Assembly: GCA_963833655.1 (NCBI GenBank)
Contig: CAWHYL010000005.1
Span: 186,001-250,000 of the forward strand
Length of the DNA: 64,000 bases
Direction: 5' to 3'
From: 3-1-20CM-4-69-9 sp963833655
GTDB lineage: Bacteria; Actinomycetota; Thermoleophilia; Gaiellales; Gaiellaceae
The position numbers were made by a program, and so were the translations under genes. Shown here one piece after another: positions 45,555 through 54,185 of the stretch; position 1 is the first letter of the stretch, and each line of letters starts with the position of its first letter. A model generated the notes under the pieces. It worked only from the letters and a program-made list of their open reading frames with translations, was not told where the DNA came from and made no database searches.

Positions 45555-46634
45555 TCAGGCGACGTCGCGAAGCTTGATCGCGTCGGCCAGCGCGCGGAGC
45601 TTCTTCAGGCTCTGGTTCTCGATCTGCCGGATGCGCTCGCGGGTGACGTTGAACGTGCGGCCGACCTCGTCGAGCGTCCGCGGATGCTGGCCGTCGAGGC
45701 CGTAGCGCAGCTCGAGGACCTGGCGCTCGCGGCTGGAGAGCGTCCCGAGGATCTTCCGGAGCGTCTCCTTGCGCAGCGTGATCTCGGCTTCCTCGTCCGG
45801 CAAGGGCAGGTTCTCGTCGGTGATGAAGTGGCCGAACTCCGACTCGTCCTCGTCGCCGACCGGCTTCTCGAGCGACACCGGCGTCTGCGCGCTGCGACGG
45901 ATCTGCTCGACCTCGTCGGCGCTCAGGTCCAGGTCCTTGCCGATCTCCGCGGCCGTCGGCTCGCGGCCGAGCTCGGCGCGGAGCTTGCGCTCGGCGCGGA
46001 CGATCTTGTTCAGCTTCTCGACCACGTGCACCGGCATGCGGATGGTGCGCGCCTTGTCCGCGAGCGCGCGGGCGACGGCCTGTCGGATCCACCACGTCGC
46101 GTAGGTCGAGAACTTGAACCCCTTGCGATAGTCGAACTTCTCGGCGGCGCGAACGAGGCCGATCGTCCCCTCCTGGATCAGATCGAGGAACGGCAGGCCC
46201 TGGTTGCGGTACTTCTTCGCGATCGAGACGACGAGGCGCAGGTTCGCCTCGACCATCTCCTGCTTCGCGCTGTGGTCGCCGCGCTCGATGCGTTTCGCGA
46301 GCTCGACCTCCTGCGCCGCCGTGAGCAGGTCGACCTTGCCGATGTCCTTCAAGAAGAGCTGCAGCGCGTCGGTCGAGACCTCGCGCGGTTCCTCGACGGG
46401 TGCCTCCGCCTCGTCCTCAGTGCCGGAGACGACCTCGATGTGGAGCTCTTCCAGCGCGCGGTAGAAGTCGTCGATCTGGGCGGCGTCGAGGTCGAGCTCG
46501 TCCAGCGCGACGGCAATCTCGTCGGCGTTCAGCTGGCCGTTCTCGCGGCCAGTCTCCAGCAATGCCTTTGCGTCGTCGGTCTCGAGTAGCTCGGAGACCG
46601 ACTTCGGTCCTGCGACGGCTTCGGTTGCGCTCAC
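45555..46634 (-). CDS. sigA: Primary RNA polymerase sigma factor (SigA/RpoD)
   Basis: About 359 residues. GTG 46634 (VSATEAVAGPKSVSELLETD) is chosen; ATG 46706 is an in-frame alternative with an atypical N-terminus. After a short sigma 1.1-like region, region 1.2 (ALQLFLKDIGKVDLLTAAQE), region 2 (DLIQEGTIGLVRAAEKFDYR, FSTYATWWIRQAVARAL), region 3 and region 4 with the -35-binding HTH (TLDEVGRTFNVTRERIRQIE) are complete. It is the group 1 housekeeping factor or a close group 2 paralogue; I favour group 1 because all regions are conserved. Confidence 0.94.
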   Translation of the reverse strand: MSATEAVAGPKSVSELLETDDAKALLETGRENGQLNADEIAVALDELDLDAAQIDDFYRALEELHIEVVSGTEDEAEAPVEEPREVSTDALQLFLKDIGKVDLLTAAQEVELAKRIERGDHSAKQEMVEANLRLVVSIAKKYRNQGLPFLDLIQEGTIGLVRAAEKFDYRKGFKFSTYATWWIRQAVARALADKARTIRMPVHVVEKLNKIVRAERKLRAELGREPTAAEIGKDLDLSADEVEQIRRSAQTPVSLEKPVGDEDESEFGHFITDENLPLPDEEAEITLRKETLRKILGTLSSRERQVLELRYGLDGQHPRTLDEVGRTFNVTRERIRQIENQSLKKLRALADAIKLRDVA

Positions 46635-46739
46635 TCCTGTTCCCCCCTCGTGGAACCGGCGTTTCGGCGATGCCGCACTGTGCCAGTTTGCCTGAAGGAG
46701 CGCCATAGGCCGAACGGCTCATTTTTGTGCGGAATGGTC

Positions 46740-47537
46740 CTAGCGCTTGCGAGCGGCCCTCAAAAGGGTGTCAGCCCGCCGGCCGAGCGGCGTCCGCGGG
46801 CCGGCTGCCCGGGCAAGCGCGAGCTCGCGCTTCGCCTGCGCGATGTCGCCGAAGTAGATGAGCAGGAGGCCGAGGTGAAAGCGGACGGTCTGCGCGTGCG
46901 GGAAGCGCCGCGCCAGCGGGCCGAGCCGCGAGAACGCCGCGGCCGGCCTGTCCTTGTCGTACAGCCCCACCGCGGCGGCGGTGAGTGCCTCGGGGTCGTT
47001 CGGCGCCGCGCGCGCGGCCGCCGCGAACTCCCGCGCCGCCGACACGGGCCGCAGCGCCTGCTGGAACGCCACGCCGCGGAGCAGGTGCCGCTGCGCAGCC
47101 GTGCGCGGCCTGGCGAACGACGGCACGAACGGCGGCAGCCCCGGCGGCGTGCTCGGATGCAACAGATCGCCGGCGCGCACGGCCGACGGGGAATCCGGCT
47201 GCACCCGCCGGGAATCGTGCCAGGCACGCGACGCGTCCCGTTGGGACCCCGCGAACGCGAGCGCGAGGCCGAGCTCGAGGCGGACGAGAGCGCTGTGCGG
47301 GTAGCGCTGCGCAAGGATCCGGAGGCGGCGCAGCGTGCCGGCCGGCCAGGCCTTCAGAGCCTCCCGCACGTCGCGCGCGACCTCCGGCGGAGCGGTCGGA
47401 TCGGCGACGAACGGCGGGGCCTTGCTCGTCGCGTGGTGGACGTCCGACCGTGTCGCGACCGTGACGCCGACCGCAACCGCAGCCGCGGCGATTGCCGCGG
47501 CGCCGACGACCAGCCAGACACGGAGCCGCGGGCTCAT
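46740..47537 (-). CDS. Membrane-anchored TPR-like protein
   Basis: A 265-residue protein (MSPRLRVWLVVGAAAIAAAA) with an N-terminal membrane anchor at about residues 7-28 and helical repeats rich in Ala/Arg outside the membrane (AQRYPHSALVRLELGLALAF, AAARAAPNDPEALTAAAVGL, LARRFPHAQTVRFHLGLLLI). Repeat spacing of about 34 residues suggests TPR. No enzymatic motif. Probably a scaffold. Upstream of the sigma factor gene on the same strand. Confidence 0.7.
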   Translation of the reverse strand: MSPRLRVWLVVGAAAIAAAAVAVGVTVATRSDVHHATSKAPPFVADPTAPPEVARDVREALKAWPAGTLRRLRILAQRYPHSALVRLELGLALAFAGSQRDASRAWHDSRRVQPDSPSAVRAGDLLHPSTPPGLPPFVPSFARPRTAAQRHLLRGVAFQQALRPVSAAREFAAAARAAPNDPEALTAAAVGLYDKDRPAAAFSRLGPLARRFPHAQTVRFHLGLLLIYFGDIAQAKRELALARAAGPRTPLGRRADTLLRAARKR

Positions 47538-47584
47538 CCAGGCGCGACGGTATCCGAGCGTCCGTCGCTATATTTCGGAAAGCG

Positions 47585-48757
47585 ATGCCGACGTACAGGG
47601 AATTGCTGCAGCAGGTGCGCGGCGAGATCGCCGAGATCGACGCCGCCCGCGCCCGCGACGTCGTGGACGGCCGCGAGGCGGTCGTCGTCGACATCCGCGA
47701 GCAGGACGAGTGGGACGAGGGGCACATCGCGGGAGCGGTGCACATCCCGCGCGGCCACCTCGAGTCGCGGATCGAGCGGTCCGCCCCCGACCGGGCGCAC
47801 CCCGTCCTCCTCTACTGCTCGGCCGGCCACCGCTCGGCGTTCGCCGCGAAGACGCTCGAGGAGATGGGCTACAAGGACGTCACCTCCCTCGCCGGCGGCT
47901 TCACGGACTGGAAGCGGAACGGCTACCCCGTGGAGCTTCAGTCGGGCCTCGACGCCCCGCGCCGCGCGCGCTACAGCCGCCACCTGCTGATCCCCGAGGT
48001 CGGGGAGCAGGGCCAGTTGACGCTGCTCGACTCCAAGGTCTTGCTGATCGGCGCCGGCGGTCTCGGGTCGCCCGCATCGCTCTACCTCGCCGCCGCCGGC
48101 GTCGGCCGGCTCGGGATCGTCGACGCGGACGTCGTCGACGAATCGAACTTGCAGCGCCAGATCGTCCACTCGACGGAGAGCCTCGGCGAGGCCAAGGTCG
48201 AGTCGGCGAAGCGCACGATCGAGGCGCTCAACCCCGACGTCGACGTCGTCTCGTACAAGGAGCGGCTGACGTCCGAGAACGTCGAGCGGATCCTCGCGGA
48301 CGGGTGGGACGTGATCGTCGACGGAGCCGACAACTTCCCCACGCGCTACCTCGTCAACGACGCGTCCGTCTGGCACGACATCCCCGTCGTGCACGGGTCG
48401 ATCTACCGCTTCGAGGGCCAGGTGACGGTGTTCAAGCCCGGCGCCGGCCCGTGCTACCGCTGTCTTTTCCCCACACCGCCGCCGCCTGAGCTCGCGCCGT
48501 CCTGCGCGGAGGGCGGAGTGCTCGGCGTCCTGCCCGGCGTGATCGGCTCGCTGCAGGCGAACGAGGCGCTCAAGCTCGCACTCGGCATCGGTGAGCCGCT
48601 CGTCGGCCGGCTCATGCTCTTCGACGCCCTGTCCGGCGAGTTCAACGAGGTGAAGCTCCGCCGCGACCCCGACTGCCCCGTCTGCGGCGAGCACCCGACG
48701 ATCACCGACTACATCGACTACGTCGAGTTCTGCGCGGGCGCGAGGGAGCCGGCATGA
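47585..48757 (+). CDS. Rhodanese-ThiF/MoeB fusion, carrier-activating E1-like enzyme
   Basis: A 390-residue protein (MPTYRELLQQVRGEIAEIDA). The N-terminal rhodanese domain (residues 1-115, Cys78 in LLYCSAGHRS) precedes the ThiF/E1 domain with ATP loop LLIGAGGLGSP, the Arg/Lys of ESNLQRQIVHS, and zinc cysteines CYRC and CPVC. In MoeZ the rhodanese is at the C-terminus, so here the order is reversed. It likely adenylates the CysO-type carrier encoded next and transfers sulfur as thiocarboxylate. First of five coupled genes for carrier-dependent cysteine synthesis; overlaps the carrier gene by ATGA. Confidence 0.9.
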   Translation: MPTYRELLQQVRGEIAEIDAARARDVVDGREAVVVDIREQDEWDEGHIAGAVHIPRGHLESRIERSAPDRAHPVLLYCSAGHRSAFAAKTLEEMGYKDVTSLAGGFTDWKRNGYPVELQSGLDAPRRARYSRHLLIPEVGEQGQLTLLDSKVLLIGAGGLGSPASLYLAAAGVGRLGIVDADVVDESNLQRQIVHSTESLGEAKVESAKRTIEALNPDVDVVSYKERLTSENVERILADGWDVIVDGADNFPTRYLVNDASVWHDIPVVHGSIYRFEGQVTVFKPGAGPCYRCLFPTPPPPELAPSCAEGGVLGVLPGVIGSLQANEALKLALGIGEPLVGRLMLFDALSGEFNEVKLRRDPDCPVCGEHPTITDYIDYVEFCAGAREPA

Positions 48758-49005
48758 CGAAGGTGCGGATCCCGCCGACGCTGCGCGAGCAGACGGGCGG
48801 CCAGCGCGAGCTCGTCGCCGAGGGCGAGACCGTGCGTGACCTCCTCGACGACCTGACGAGCCGCTTCCCGGCGCTCGAGGGTCAGCTGCCCTTCGCGAAC
48901 GTCTACGTCGAGGGCGAGGACGTGCGCACGCTCGACGGCCTCGACACCGAAGTGACGCCGGGCTCGACCGTCATCCTGCTACCGGCGATGGCCGGTGGCG
49001 CCTAA
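48754..49005 (+). CDS. cysO: CysO-like sulfur-carrier protein (MoaD/ThiS fold)
   Basis: An 83-residue ubiquitin-like carrier (MTKVRIPPTLREQTGGQREL). The C-terminus is MAGGA: one Ala follows the diglycine that must be exposed for adenylation. A JAMM peptidase encoded three genes downstream could remove it, as reported for the QbsE/QbsD pair, or the chain may be activated without a free GG. The context (rhodanese-E1 before, CysM and Mec after) matches the CysO pathway in which thiocarboxylated CysO donates sulfur to O-phosphoserine. Overlaps both neighbours. Confidence 0.86.
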   Translation: MTKVRIPPTLREQTGGQRELVAEGETVRDLLDDLTSRFPALEGQLPFANVYVEGEDVRTLDGLDTEVTPGSTVILLPAMAGGA

Positions 49006-49780
49006 GACTTCCGTCGAGCAGCTCTACGGGGAGATCTGGGCCGAGGACGGCCCGGAGCCCGACGCGCCCCCCGCACGCGGGACGGACTGGCTCTTCGAGG
49101 CGTTCGCCGAGCTCGGCCCGCAGCGCGGGGAGCTCGTCGTCGACGTCGGCGCGCGCGATGCAACGCATGCAATCCGGCTGGTCCGCGCACACGGCCTGCG
49201 CGCGATCGCGCTCGACCCGGTTCCGCGCCACGTCGAGCTGGCGCGGCGCGCGGTCGCCGAAGCCGGCGCCGACATCGACGTCGTGCAGGCGGGGATCGAG
49301 GACATGCCGGTCGAGGATGCCGCCGCTGACTGGATCTGGTGCCGTGACGTCCTCGTCCACGTCGACCTCCCGCGCGGGTTCGCCGAGTGCGCGCGCATCC
49401 TGCGCCGTGGCGGGCACATGCTCGCGTACGTCACGTGCGCGACCGAGCTGCTCGAGCCGCGTGAGGAGGCTCGGCTCTTCGAGGCCGTCGCGGTCATTCC
49501 GGAAAGTGCCCGCGGGGAGGCGATCGAGCGCCACGCCGCGAATGCCGGCCTGACGCTCGTCTCGAAGACAGAGCTCGGCGGCGAATGGCGCGAGCGCATG
49601 CTCGAGGACGGCACGTGGAGTGCCGACGAGGCGCTCACGCAGCTGTCACGTCTGCGGCGGAGCGGCGCCGACCTCCACGATCCGCGCGTTTCGGCCTACG
49701 CGGCCGACAAGACGTGGGGCGTCTACCAGCTTCTCGGCAAGACCTGTCCGACGGTGTACGTGTGGACGTCCTCGACCTGA
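48995..49780 (+). CDS. SAM-dependent methyltransferase
   Basis: A 261-residue class I methyltransferase from GTG 48995 (VAPKTSVEQLYGEIWAEDGP). Motif I VVDVGARDATHA, motif II ALDPVPRHVELA and motif IV WIWCRDVLVHVDLPRGF are present. It overlaps the carrier gene start-to-stop by 11 bases and cysM by 19 bases, so it is co-translated with the cysteine genes. Its role there is unknown; a methyltransferase is not part of the characterised CysO pathway. Confidence 0.82.
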   Translation: MAPKTSVEQLYGEIWAEDGPEPDAPPARGTDWLFEAFAELGPQRGELVVDVGARDATHAIRLVRAHGLRAIALDPVPRHVELARRAVAEAGADIDVVQAGIEDMPVEDAAADWIWCRDVLVHVDLPRGFAECARILRRGGHMLAYVTCATELLEPREEARLFEAVAVIPESARGEAIERHAANAGLTLVSKTELGGEWRERMLEDGTWSADEALTQLSRLRRSGADLHDPRVSAYAADKTWGVYQLLGKTCPTVYVWTSST

Positions 49781-50673
49781 TCGGCAACACGCCGCTGGTC
49801 GAGCTCAGGCCGGCGGGAGACGTCCGCGTCTTCGCAAAGCTCGAGGGCCAGAACCCGACCGGCTCGATCAAGGACCGGGTCGCGAAGGCGATGATCGAGA
49901 GCGCCGAGGAGTCCGGCGAGCTCGAGCCCGGCCGCGAGCTGCTGGAGCCGACGAGCGGGAACACCGGCATCTCGCTCGCGCTCGTCGCGAAGCTCAAGGG
50001 CTACCCGCTCACCTGCGTGATGCCGGAGAACGCGACCGAGGAACGCAAGCGGCTGCTGCAGCTGTTCGGCGCGCAGATCGTCTTCTCGCCCGGCGACCAG
50101 GGCTCGAACGGGGCGGTTCGCCTCGCGCTGGAGCTCGCGGAGCGGGACCCGAAGTACTTCATGCCGTTCCAGTACGCGAACGAGGCGAATCCGCGGGCGC
50201 ACTACGACGGCACCGGCGCCGAGATCGCCGCCGCGCTCGACCGTGTGGACGTCGTCGTCGCCGGGCTCGGCACCGGCGGCACGCTCATGGGTGCGGGCGC
50301 GCGCCTGCGCGAGACCTTCCCGGACGTCGTCGTTGCCGCGGCCGAGCCGTTGCCGGGCGATCCCGTGATGGGCCTCCGCTCGCTGGACGAAGGCTACGTG
50401 CCACCGATCCTCGACGTCTCCCAGCTCGACCGAAAGGTGCTCGTCTCGAACGAGGACTCGGTGCGCGAAGTGCGGCGGCTGCTCGACGAGGAGGGAATCT
50501 TCGCAGGCGTTTCTGCGGGGGCGGTGAGCCATGTCGCGCGCAAGCTCGCGGCGGAGCGCGAGCACGGCGTCGTCGTCGCGATCTTCGCCGACGGCGGCTG
50601 GAAGTACCTCTCCGCGGACTTCTGGGACGCCGAAGACGTCGAAGAGTCGATGGAGCGCACCGTCTGGTGGTGA
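49762..50673 (+). CDS. cysM: CysM-like cysteine synthase (CysO/O-phosphoserine dependent)
   Basis: A 303-residue PLP enzyme from GTG 49762 (VDVLDLIGNTPLVELRPAGD). PLP Lys in GQNPTGSIKDRVAKAMIES, the substrate loop TSGNTGIS, and the phosphate-binding GLGTGGTLMG identify the cysteine synthase family. Together with the upstream carrier and the downstream JAMM gene it fits the mycobacterial CysM branch, which uses O-phosphoserine and thiocarboxylated CysO. The C-terminal ending (SMERTVWW) is consistent with the longer CysM tail that covers the active site. GTGA overlap with the Mec gene. Confidence 0.91.
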   Translation: MDVLDLIGNTPLVELRPAGDVRVFAKLEGQNPTGSIKDRVAKAMIESAEESGELEPGRELLEPTSGNTGISLALVAKLKGYPLTCVMPENATEERKRLLQLFGAQIVFSPGDQGSNGAVRLALELAERDPKYFMPFQYANEANPRAHYDGTGAEIAAALDRVDVVVAGLGTGGTLMGAGARLRETFPDVVVAAAEPLPGDPVMGLRSLDEGYVPPILDVSQLDRKVLVSNEDSVREVRRLLDEEGIFAGVSAGAVSHVARKLAAEREHGVVVAIFADGGWKYLSADFWDAEDVEESMERTVWW

Positions 50674-51044
50674 TTCCGACGCAGGTGCGCACGGCGCTCG
50701 TCGAGCACTCGCAGAGGGAGGCGCCGAACGAGGCGTGCGGGCTCGTACTGCTGCGCGACGGACACGCCGAGCGCTACGAGCCTGGCCGGAACGCCGCAGC
50801 GTCGCCGTACCGCTTCGAGCTCGAGTTCGACGACCCGGACATCTGGTACGCGGAGGACGACGGCTACGAGCTCGCCGTGTTCCATTCCCACATCTCGGCG
50901 CCGGCGCGCCCGTCGCGCACCGACGTCGAGAACATCGGGCTCTGGGAGGGGAAGCCCTACCTCGTGTACTCGCTGCAGAAGGACGATCTGGCCGCCTTTC
51001 GGATCGACGGCGGCCAGATCGAACAGCTCGACCTTACTTCGTGA
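50670..51044 (+). CDS. mec: JAMM/Mov34 metallopeptidase (Mec-like)
   Basis: A 124-residue JAMM-fold zinc peptidase from GTG 50670 (VIPTQVRTALVEHSQREAPN). The catalytic Glu in EACGLVLLR and the zinc/catalytic signature HSHISAPARPSRTD (HxHx7Sx2D) are complete. In the CysO pathway Mec releases cysteine from the CysO-cysteine adduct. Here it may also trim the extra Ala of the carrier (ending GGA), which is an inference. Fifth gene of the run. The end overlaps a convergent cupredoxin gene by 11 bases. Confidence 0.9.
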   Translation: MIPTQVRTALVEHSQREAPNEACGLVLLRDGHAERYEPGRNAAASPYRFELEFDDPDIWYAEDDGYELAVFHSHISAPARPSRTDVENIGLWEGKPYLVYSLQKDDLAAFRIDGGQIEQLDLTS

Positions 51045-51390
51045 CCTTGAAGGTGCCTTTCATGCCGCTCGCGGCATGCACGTCGCACTGATACGTGTAC
51101 TTGCCGGGCTTGAGCCTGATCGTCCAGGTCGTCTCGCCGTTGAACGGCACGCTCGTCTTCTTGTTCACGCCCGGGCCGAAGAGGTGGAAGTTGTGGCTCG
51201 CGGACTTGTCCTCGACCTTGATCTTGTAGCGGCCCGCCTTGATTGTCTTGAGGTCTTTGTTGCCGTTCTTGACCTCGATGCTGAAGCCCGGGCCCACCTC
51301 GCCTCTCAGCTTGACCGAGCTGGACTGGGCGTAGGCGGGTACCGCGATCAACGCGGCCGCGACGGCCGCAACGAACAGTGCTTTGAACAC
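51034..51390 (-). CDS. Secreted plastocyanin-like blue copper protein 1
   Basis: A 118-residue cupredoxin (MFKALFVAAVAAALIAVPAY) with a signal peptide cleaved near AYAQ. Type-1 copper ligands are His in SASHNFHLFGPG and Cys-His-Met in YTYQCDVHAASGMKG (Cx2Hx4M). It likely carries one copper for electron transfer outside the cell. A paralogue lies 70 bases upstream, giving a tandem pair. Confidence 0.86.
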   Translation of the reverse strand: MFKALFVAAVAAALIAVPAYAQSSSVKLRGEVGPGFSIEVKNGNKDLKTIKAGRYKIKVEDKSASHNFHLFGPGVNKKTSVPFNGETTWTIRLKPGKYTYQCDVHAASGMKGTFKVTK

Positions 51391-51460
51391 AGATGTGCCC
51401 CCTTGCTTGGTGTACGGAAGTCCATACGCGAGGGGGCACGAACCGGTTTTCGCGATCGCG

Positions 51461-51814
51461 TTACGTGACCTTGAACGAGCCCTTCATGATCGCCGCGTGC
51501 GGGTCGCAGATGTACTTGTACGTGCCCTCCTTGAGCGTGACCGTCCACGTGAACGTCCCCTTGGCGATGACGCTCGTCTTCTTGTTGATGCCGGGGCCTA
51601 TCAGGTGGAAGTTGTGGATGTTGGAAAGGTCCTTGATCACGAACTTGTACTTCCCCTCCTTCAGCTTCGTGACCTTCGAGCTGCCCTTCTTCAACGTGAT
51701 CGTGAAGCCCGGGCCGTCGACGCCGGTGAGCGTGGGTGTCGCGGCGGAGGCGGACGCCACCACGACGAGCGCGAGGGCGAGCAGCGTCACGAGTGCAAGT
51801 CGAGTGCGAAACAT
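51461..51814 (-). CDS. Secreted plastocyanin-like blue copper protein 2
   Basis: A 117-residue paralogue of the next gene with signal peptide MFRTRLALVTLLALALVVVA. Ligands: His in LSNIHNFHLIGPG and CDPHAAIMKGS, where the Cys-His-Met loop is one residue shorter (Cx2Hx3M) than in its neighbour, so the site geometry may differ. Sequence similarity along the whole length suggests tandem duplication. A weak partial REP-like string (GTCAGACCCCGG) lies just upstream of the start. Confidence 0.85.
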   Translation of the reverse strand: MFRTRLALVTLLALALVVVASASAATPTLTGVDGPGFTITLKKGSSKVTKLKEGKYKFVIKDLSNIHNFHLIGPGINKKTSVIAKGTFTWTVTLKEGTYKYICDPHAAIMKGSFKVT

Positions 51815-51861
51815 GCTTCTCCTTTTGAGAGTCAGACCCCGGTTGGCGCAGCGAATGGTAG

Positions 51862-53202
51862 CTATGCGTCCGCGTCGAAGAGCTCGGCTTCGAGCTCGTC
51901 CCGCTCCGCGTCGTCGCGGTCCTTCTGGTCGCGGCGCTGCTCGAACGTGACCGCGAGCTTGTTGATGCGCGAGCCCTCCACTTCGAGCACGTCGAAGCGC
52001 ATTCCGTCGTGCGAGATGTCGTCGCCGACCTCGGGCTGACGGCCGAGCAGGCCGAAGACGAATCCCGCGACAGTGTGGTAGTCCTCGTCCGGCAGGTCGG
52101 TGTGGAAGCGCTCGTTGAAGTCGTCGATCGGGAAGGTGCCGTCGATCCTGACCGTGTCATCGTCGACCTGCTCGACGGATTCGTCCGGCAGGTCGAACTC
52201 GTCCTCGATCTCGCCGACGATCTCCTCCAACAGGTCCTCGAGCGTCACGATGCCCTCCATCTCGCCGTACTCGTCGACGACGATGGCCATGTGCTGATTG
52301 GTGCGCCTGAACTCGGCGAGCAGGGCGGCGAGGTCCTTCGTCTCGGGGACGATGTGCGCCGGGCGCACGATCTCCTCGATCTTCACGTCGTGCATGCCGC
52401 GCTCGCGCAGCCCGGAGAAGAGGTCGCGGACGTGCAGGATGCCGACGACGTCGTCGAGCGACTCGCGGTACACCGGATAGCGCGTGTACGGCGAGTCCAT
52501 CACCGCCTCGAGCGCCTGCTCGGGAGGCAGATCGATCGAGAGCGCCACGACCTCGGGGCGCGGAACCATCACGTCGGATGCTTCCTTGTCTGCGAAGTCG
52601 AAGACCTTGTAGAGCATCTCCTGCTCCTGCACCTCGATCTCGCCGCTGCGGGTCGACTGGGACACGACCATCCGCAGCTCGGCCTCCGACAGCGGCTCGT
52701 TCTCGGCACCCGGCGGCTCGACCCCGAGCCCGCGCAGCACGAGCGCCGTCGCGCGCTCGAGCACCCAGATGAACGGCCGGAAGACGACGAAGAACGCCCG
52801 CACGGGCCGCGCGACGGCGAGCGCGGTCGCTTCCTTGTGCCCGAGTGCGACACCCTTCGGCACGAGCTCCCCGAGGACGACGTGCAGGAAGGTGAGGATC
52901 AGGTATGCGAGGAGGACCGCCAGCACCGTCGCGACGTAGTTGTCGAACGCATGCGACAGCGCCTGCTCGCCGAGAGCACCGATACCCAGCGAGGTGAGGG
53001 TGACGGCGAGCTGCATCGCGGCGATGAAGTACGGGGGGTTCGCCGTGATGCGGAGCACGTCGCGCGCTCGCCGGTTGCCCTGGTGCTGGAGCTCGATGAT
53101 GCGCGTGCGGCGCGCGGTGACGAGGCCGTATTCGGCCGCGACGAAGAACGCGTTCAGCAAGATGAGAACGCCGACCGCGAGAAGCTCGAAGAGGAGCGTC
53201 AC
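51862..53202 (-). CDS. CNNM/CorC-type CBS-domain membrane protein
   Basis: A 446-residue protein (MTLLFELLAVGVLILLNAFF) with a DUF21 transmembrane domain (about 1-190), two CBS domains (residues about 210-330, MVPRPEVVALSIDLPPEQAL and MEGIVTLEDLLEEIVGEIED) and a C-terminal CorC/HlyC domain (TFPIDDFNERFHTDLPDEDY). The family is linked to Mg2+/Co2+ efflux; the name hemolysin is historical. No clear operon partner. Confidence 0.9.
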   Translation of the reverse strand: MTLLFELLAVGVLILLNAFFVAAEYGLVTARRTRIIELQHQGNRRARDVLRITANPPYFIAAMQLAVTLTSLGIGALGEQALSHAFDNYVATVLAVLLAYLILTFLHVVLGELVPKGVALGHKEATALAVARPVRAFFVVFRPFIWVLERATALVLRGLGVEPPGAENEPLSEAELRMVVSQSTRSGEIEVQEQEMLYKVFDFADKEASDVMVPRPEVVALSIDLPPEQALEAVMDSPYTRYPVYRESLDDVVGILHVRDLFSGLRERGMHDVKIEEIVRPAHIVPETKDLAALLAEFRRTNQHMAIVVDEYGEMEGIVTLEDLLEEIVGEIEDEFDLPDESVEQVDDDTVRIDGTFPIDDFNERFHTDLPDEDYHTVAGFVFGLLGRQPEVGDDISHDGMRFDVLEVEGSRINKLAVTFEQRRDQKDRDDAERDELEAELFDADA

Positions 53203-53249
53203 GCCCCGACCCCATGGGCGTTGGTACTAGGCGGGATGTCTTCGTCCAA

Positions 53250-54185
53250 CTACGGAGGAGTATAGGTAACGGTCCTGTCGGCTCCGCCGCGCGCGGCGCG
53301 CCCCTCGCGGACGAGCCGCTCGAGGTGAGACAGCGTCTCCGCCACCGCGAACCGCCGCTGGGTCGGCGGCAGGTCATGTCCGAACAGGCGCAGTGAGATC
53401 TCAAACGGGGTCAGACCCGCGGACTGGTCCGCGAGAGCCGCGGCTGTTTCGTCCAGGCGGCGGCGGTGGTGCTCGACCAGCTCGCGGGCGCGGCCGGCAG
53501 GGTCCTCGATCGGCGCGCCGTGTCCTGGATAGACGATGCGTGGCGCGAGCTCGATCGTGCGCTCGAGCGACGCGAGGTAGTCGCCGAGCGGGTCCGGCCG
53601 GCTGTCGGGATAGAGGCCGACGGCAGGCGAGATCGTCTGCAGGAGGTGGTCGCCCGCGATGAGCACGCCGTCGCGGAGGAAGCCGAGGTGGCCGTCGGCG
53701 TGGCCGGGTAGCTCGATCACCTGCCAGGCCGCGAGCGTGGTCCCCTCCTCGAGCAGGTGCGGGTCGAGCGCATACCTGATGAACGGCGCGAACGCATGGC
53801 CCTGCTCGATCAGCTCGTCGGCGTCGTCCGCGGGGACGCCGTGCTTGCGGAACCAGGCGGCCATTCGTTCCGGCCAGTCGTCGCTACCCCACACGCGCTC
53901 GCACTGCGCGTAGTCGAGGCCGCCCTGGAAGACCGGCGCGCCCGTGGCGGCGGCCGCCGCGGCGGCGCCGCCGACGTGGTCGGGGTGGAAGTGCGTGATC
54001 GCGATCCGCTCGACCGTGACGGCATCCCATGGCGCCTCGCCGACACCGAGCCCGGTGTCGAACAGCGTGCCGTCCACGAGGTAGCAATGGACGTGCCTCG
54101 GCCCCGTCGGCAGGGGCAGCGTTACCCGCCGAACCCCATCTTCGAGTGACACGAACGCCTGTTCTATACTGCCTGTTGAGGCCAT
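53250..54185 (-). CDS. Metallo-beta-lactamase fold hydrolase
   Basis: A 311-residue MBL-fold enzyme if started at ATG 54185 (MASTGSIEQAFVSLEDGVRR). That ATG overlaps the divergent radical SAM start (CATG), and GTG 54152 (VSLEDGVRRVTLPL) would free the intergenic DNA and suits the family start. Metal motif ITHFHPDHVGG, then LPGHADGHLGFL, LIAGDHLL and YPGHGAPIED supply the zinc ligands. Similar proteins are called glyoxalase II-like or MBL hydrolases. The C-terminal helical region contains a REP-like sequence in frame. Confidence 0.87.
   Translation of the reverse strand: MASTGSIEQAFVSLEDGVRRVTLPLPTGPRHVHCYLVDGTLFDTGLGVGEAPWDAVTVERIAITHFHPDHVGGAAAAAAATGAPVFQGGLDYAQCERVWGSDDWPERMAAWFRKHGVPADDADELIEQGHAFAPFIRYALDPHLLEEGTTLAAWQVIELPGHADGHLGFLRDGVLIAGDHLLQTISPAVGLYPDSRPDPLGDYLASLERTIELAPRIVYPGHGAPIEDPAGRARELVEHHRRRLDETAAALADQSAGLTPFEISLRLFGHDLPPTQRRFAVAETLSHLERLVREGRAARGGADRTVTYTPP
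53408..53430. repeat. REP-like palindrome pair, copy B
   Basis: GGGTCAGACCC (53408-53418) followed by CGCGGAC-TG-GTCCGCG (53418-53433) matches copy A upstream of the RAYT at 20 of 23 positions. This copy is inside the MBL coding region, where it encodes the minus-strand residues DQSAGLTPFE. Confidence 0.5.
54165..54170 (+). promoter_or_regulatory. -10 box TATACT before radical SAM gene
   Basis: TATACT lies 13 bases before the ATG at 54184. A weak -35-like TTCGAG is at 54141-54146 (18-base spacing). The promoter sits inside the 5' end of the MBL gene if that gene starts at 54185, but outside it if GTG 54152 is used. Confidence 0.45.
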
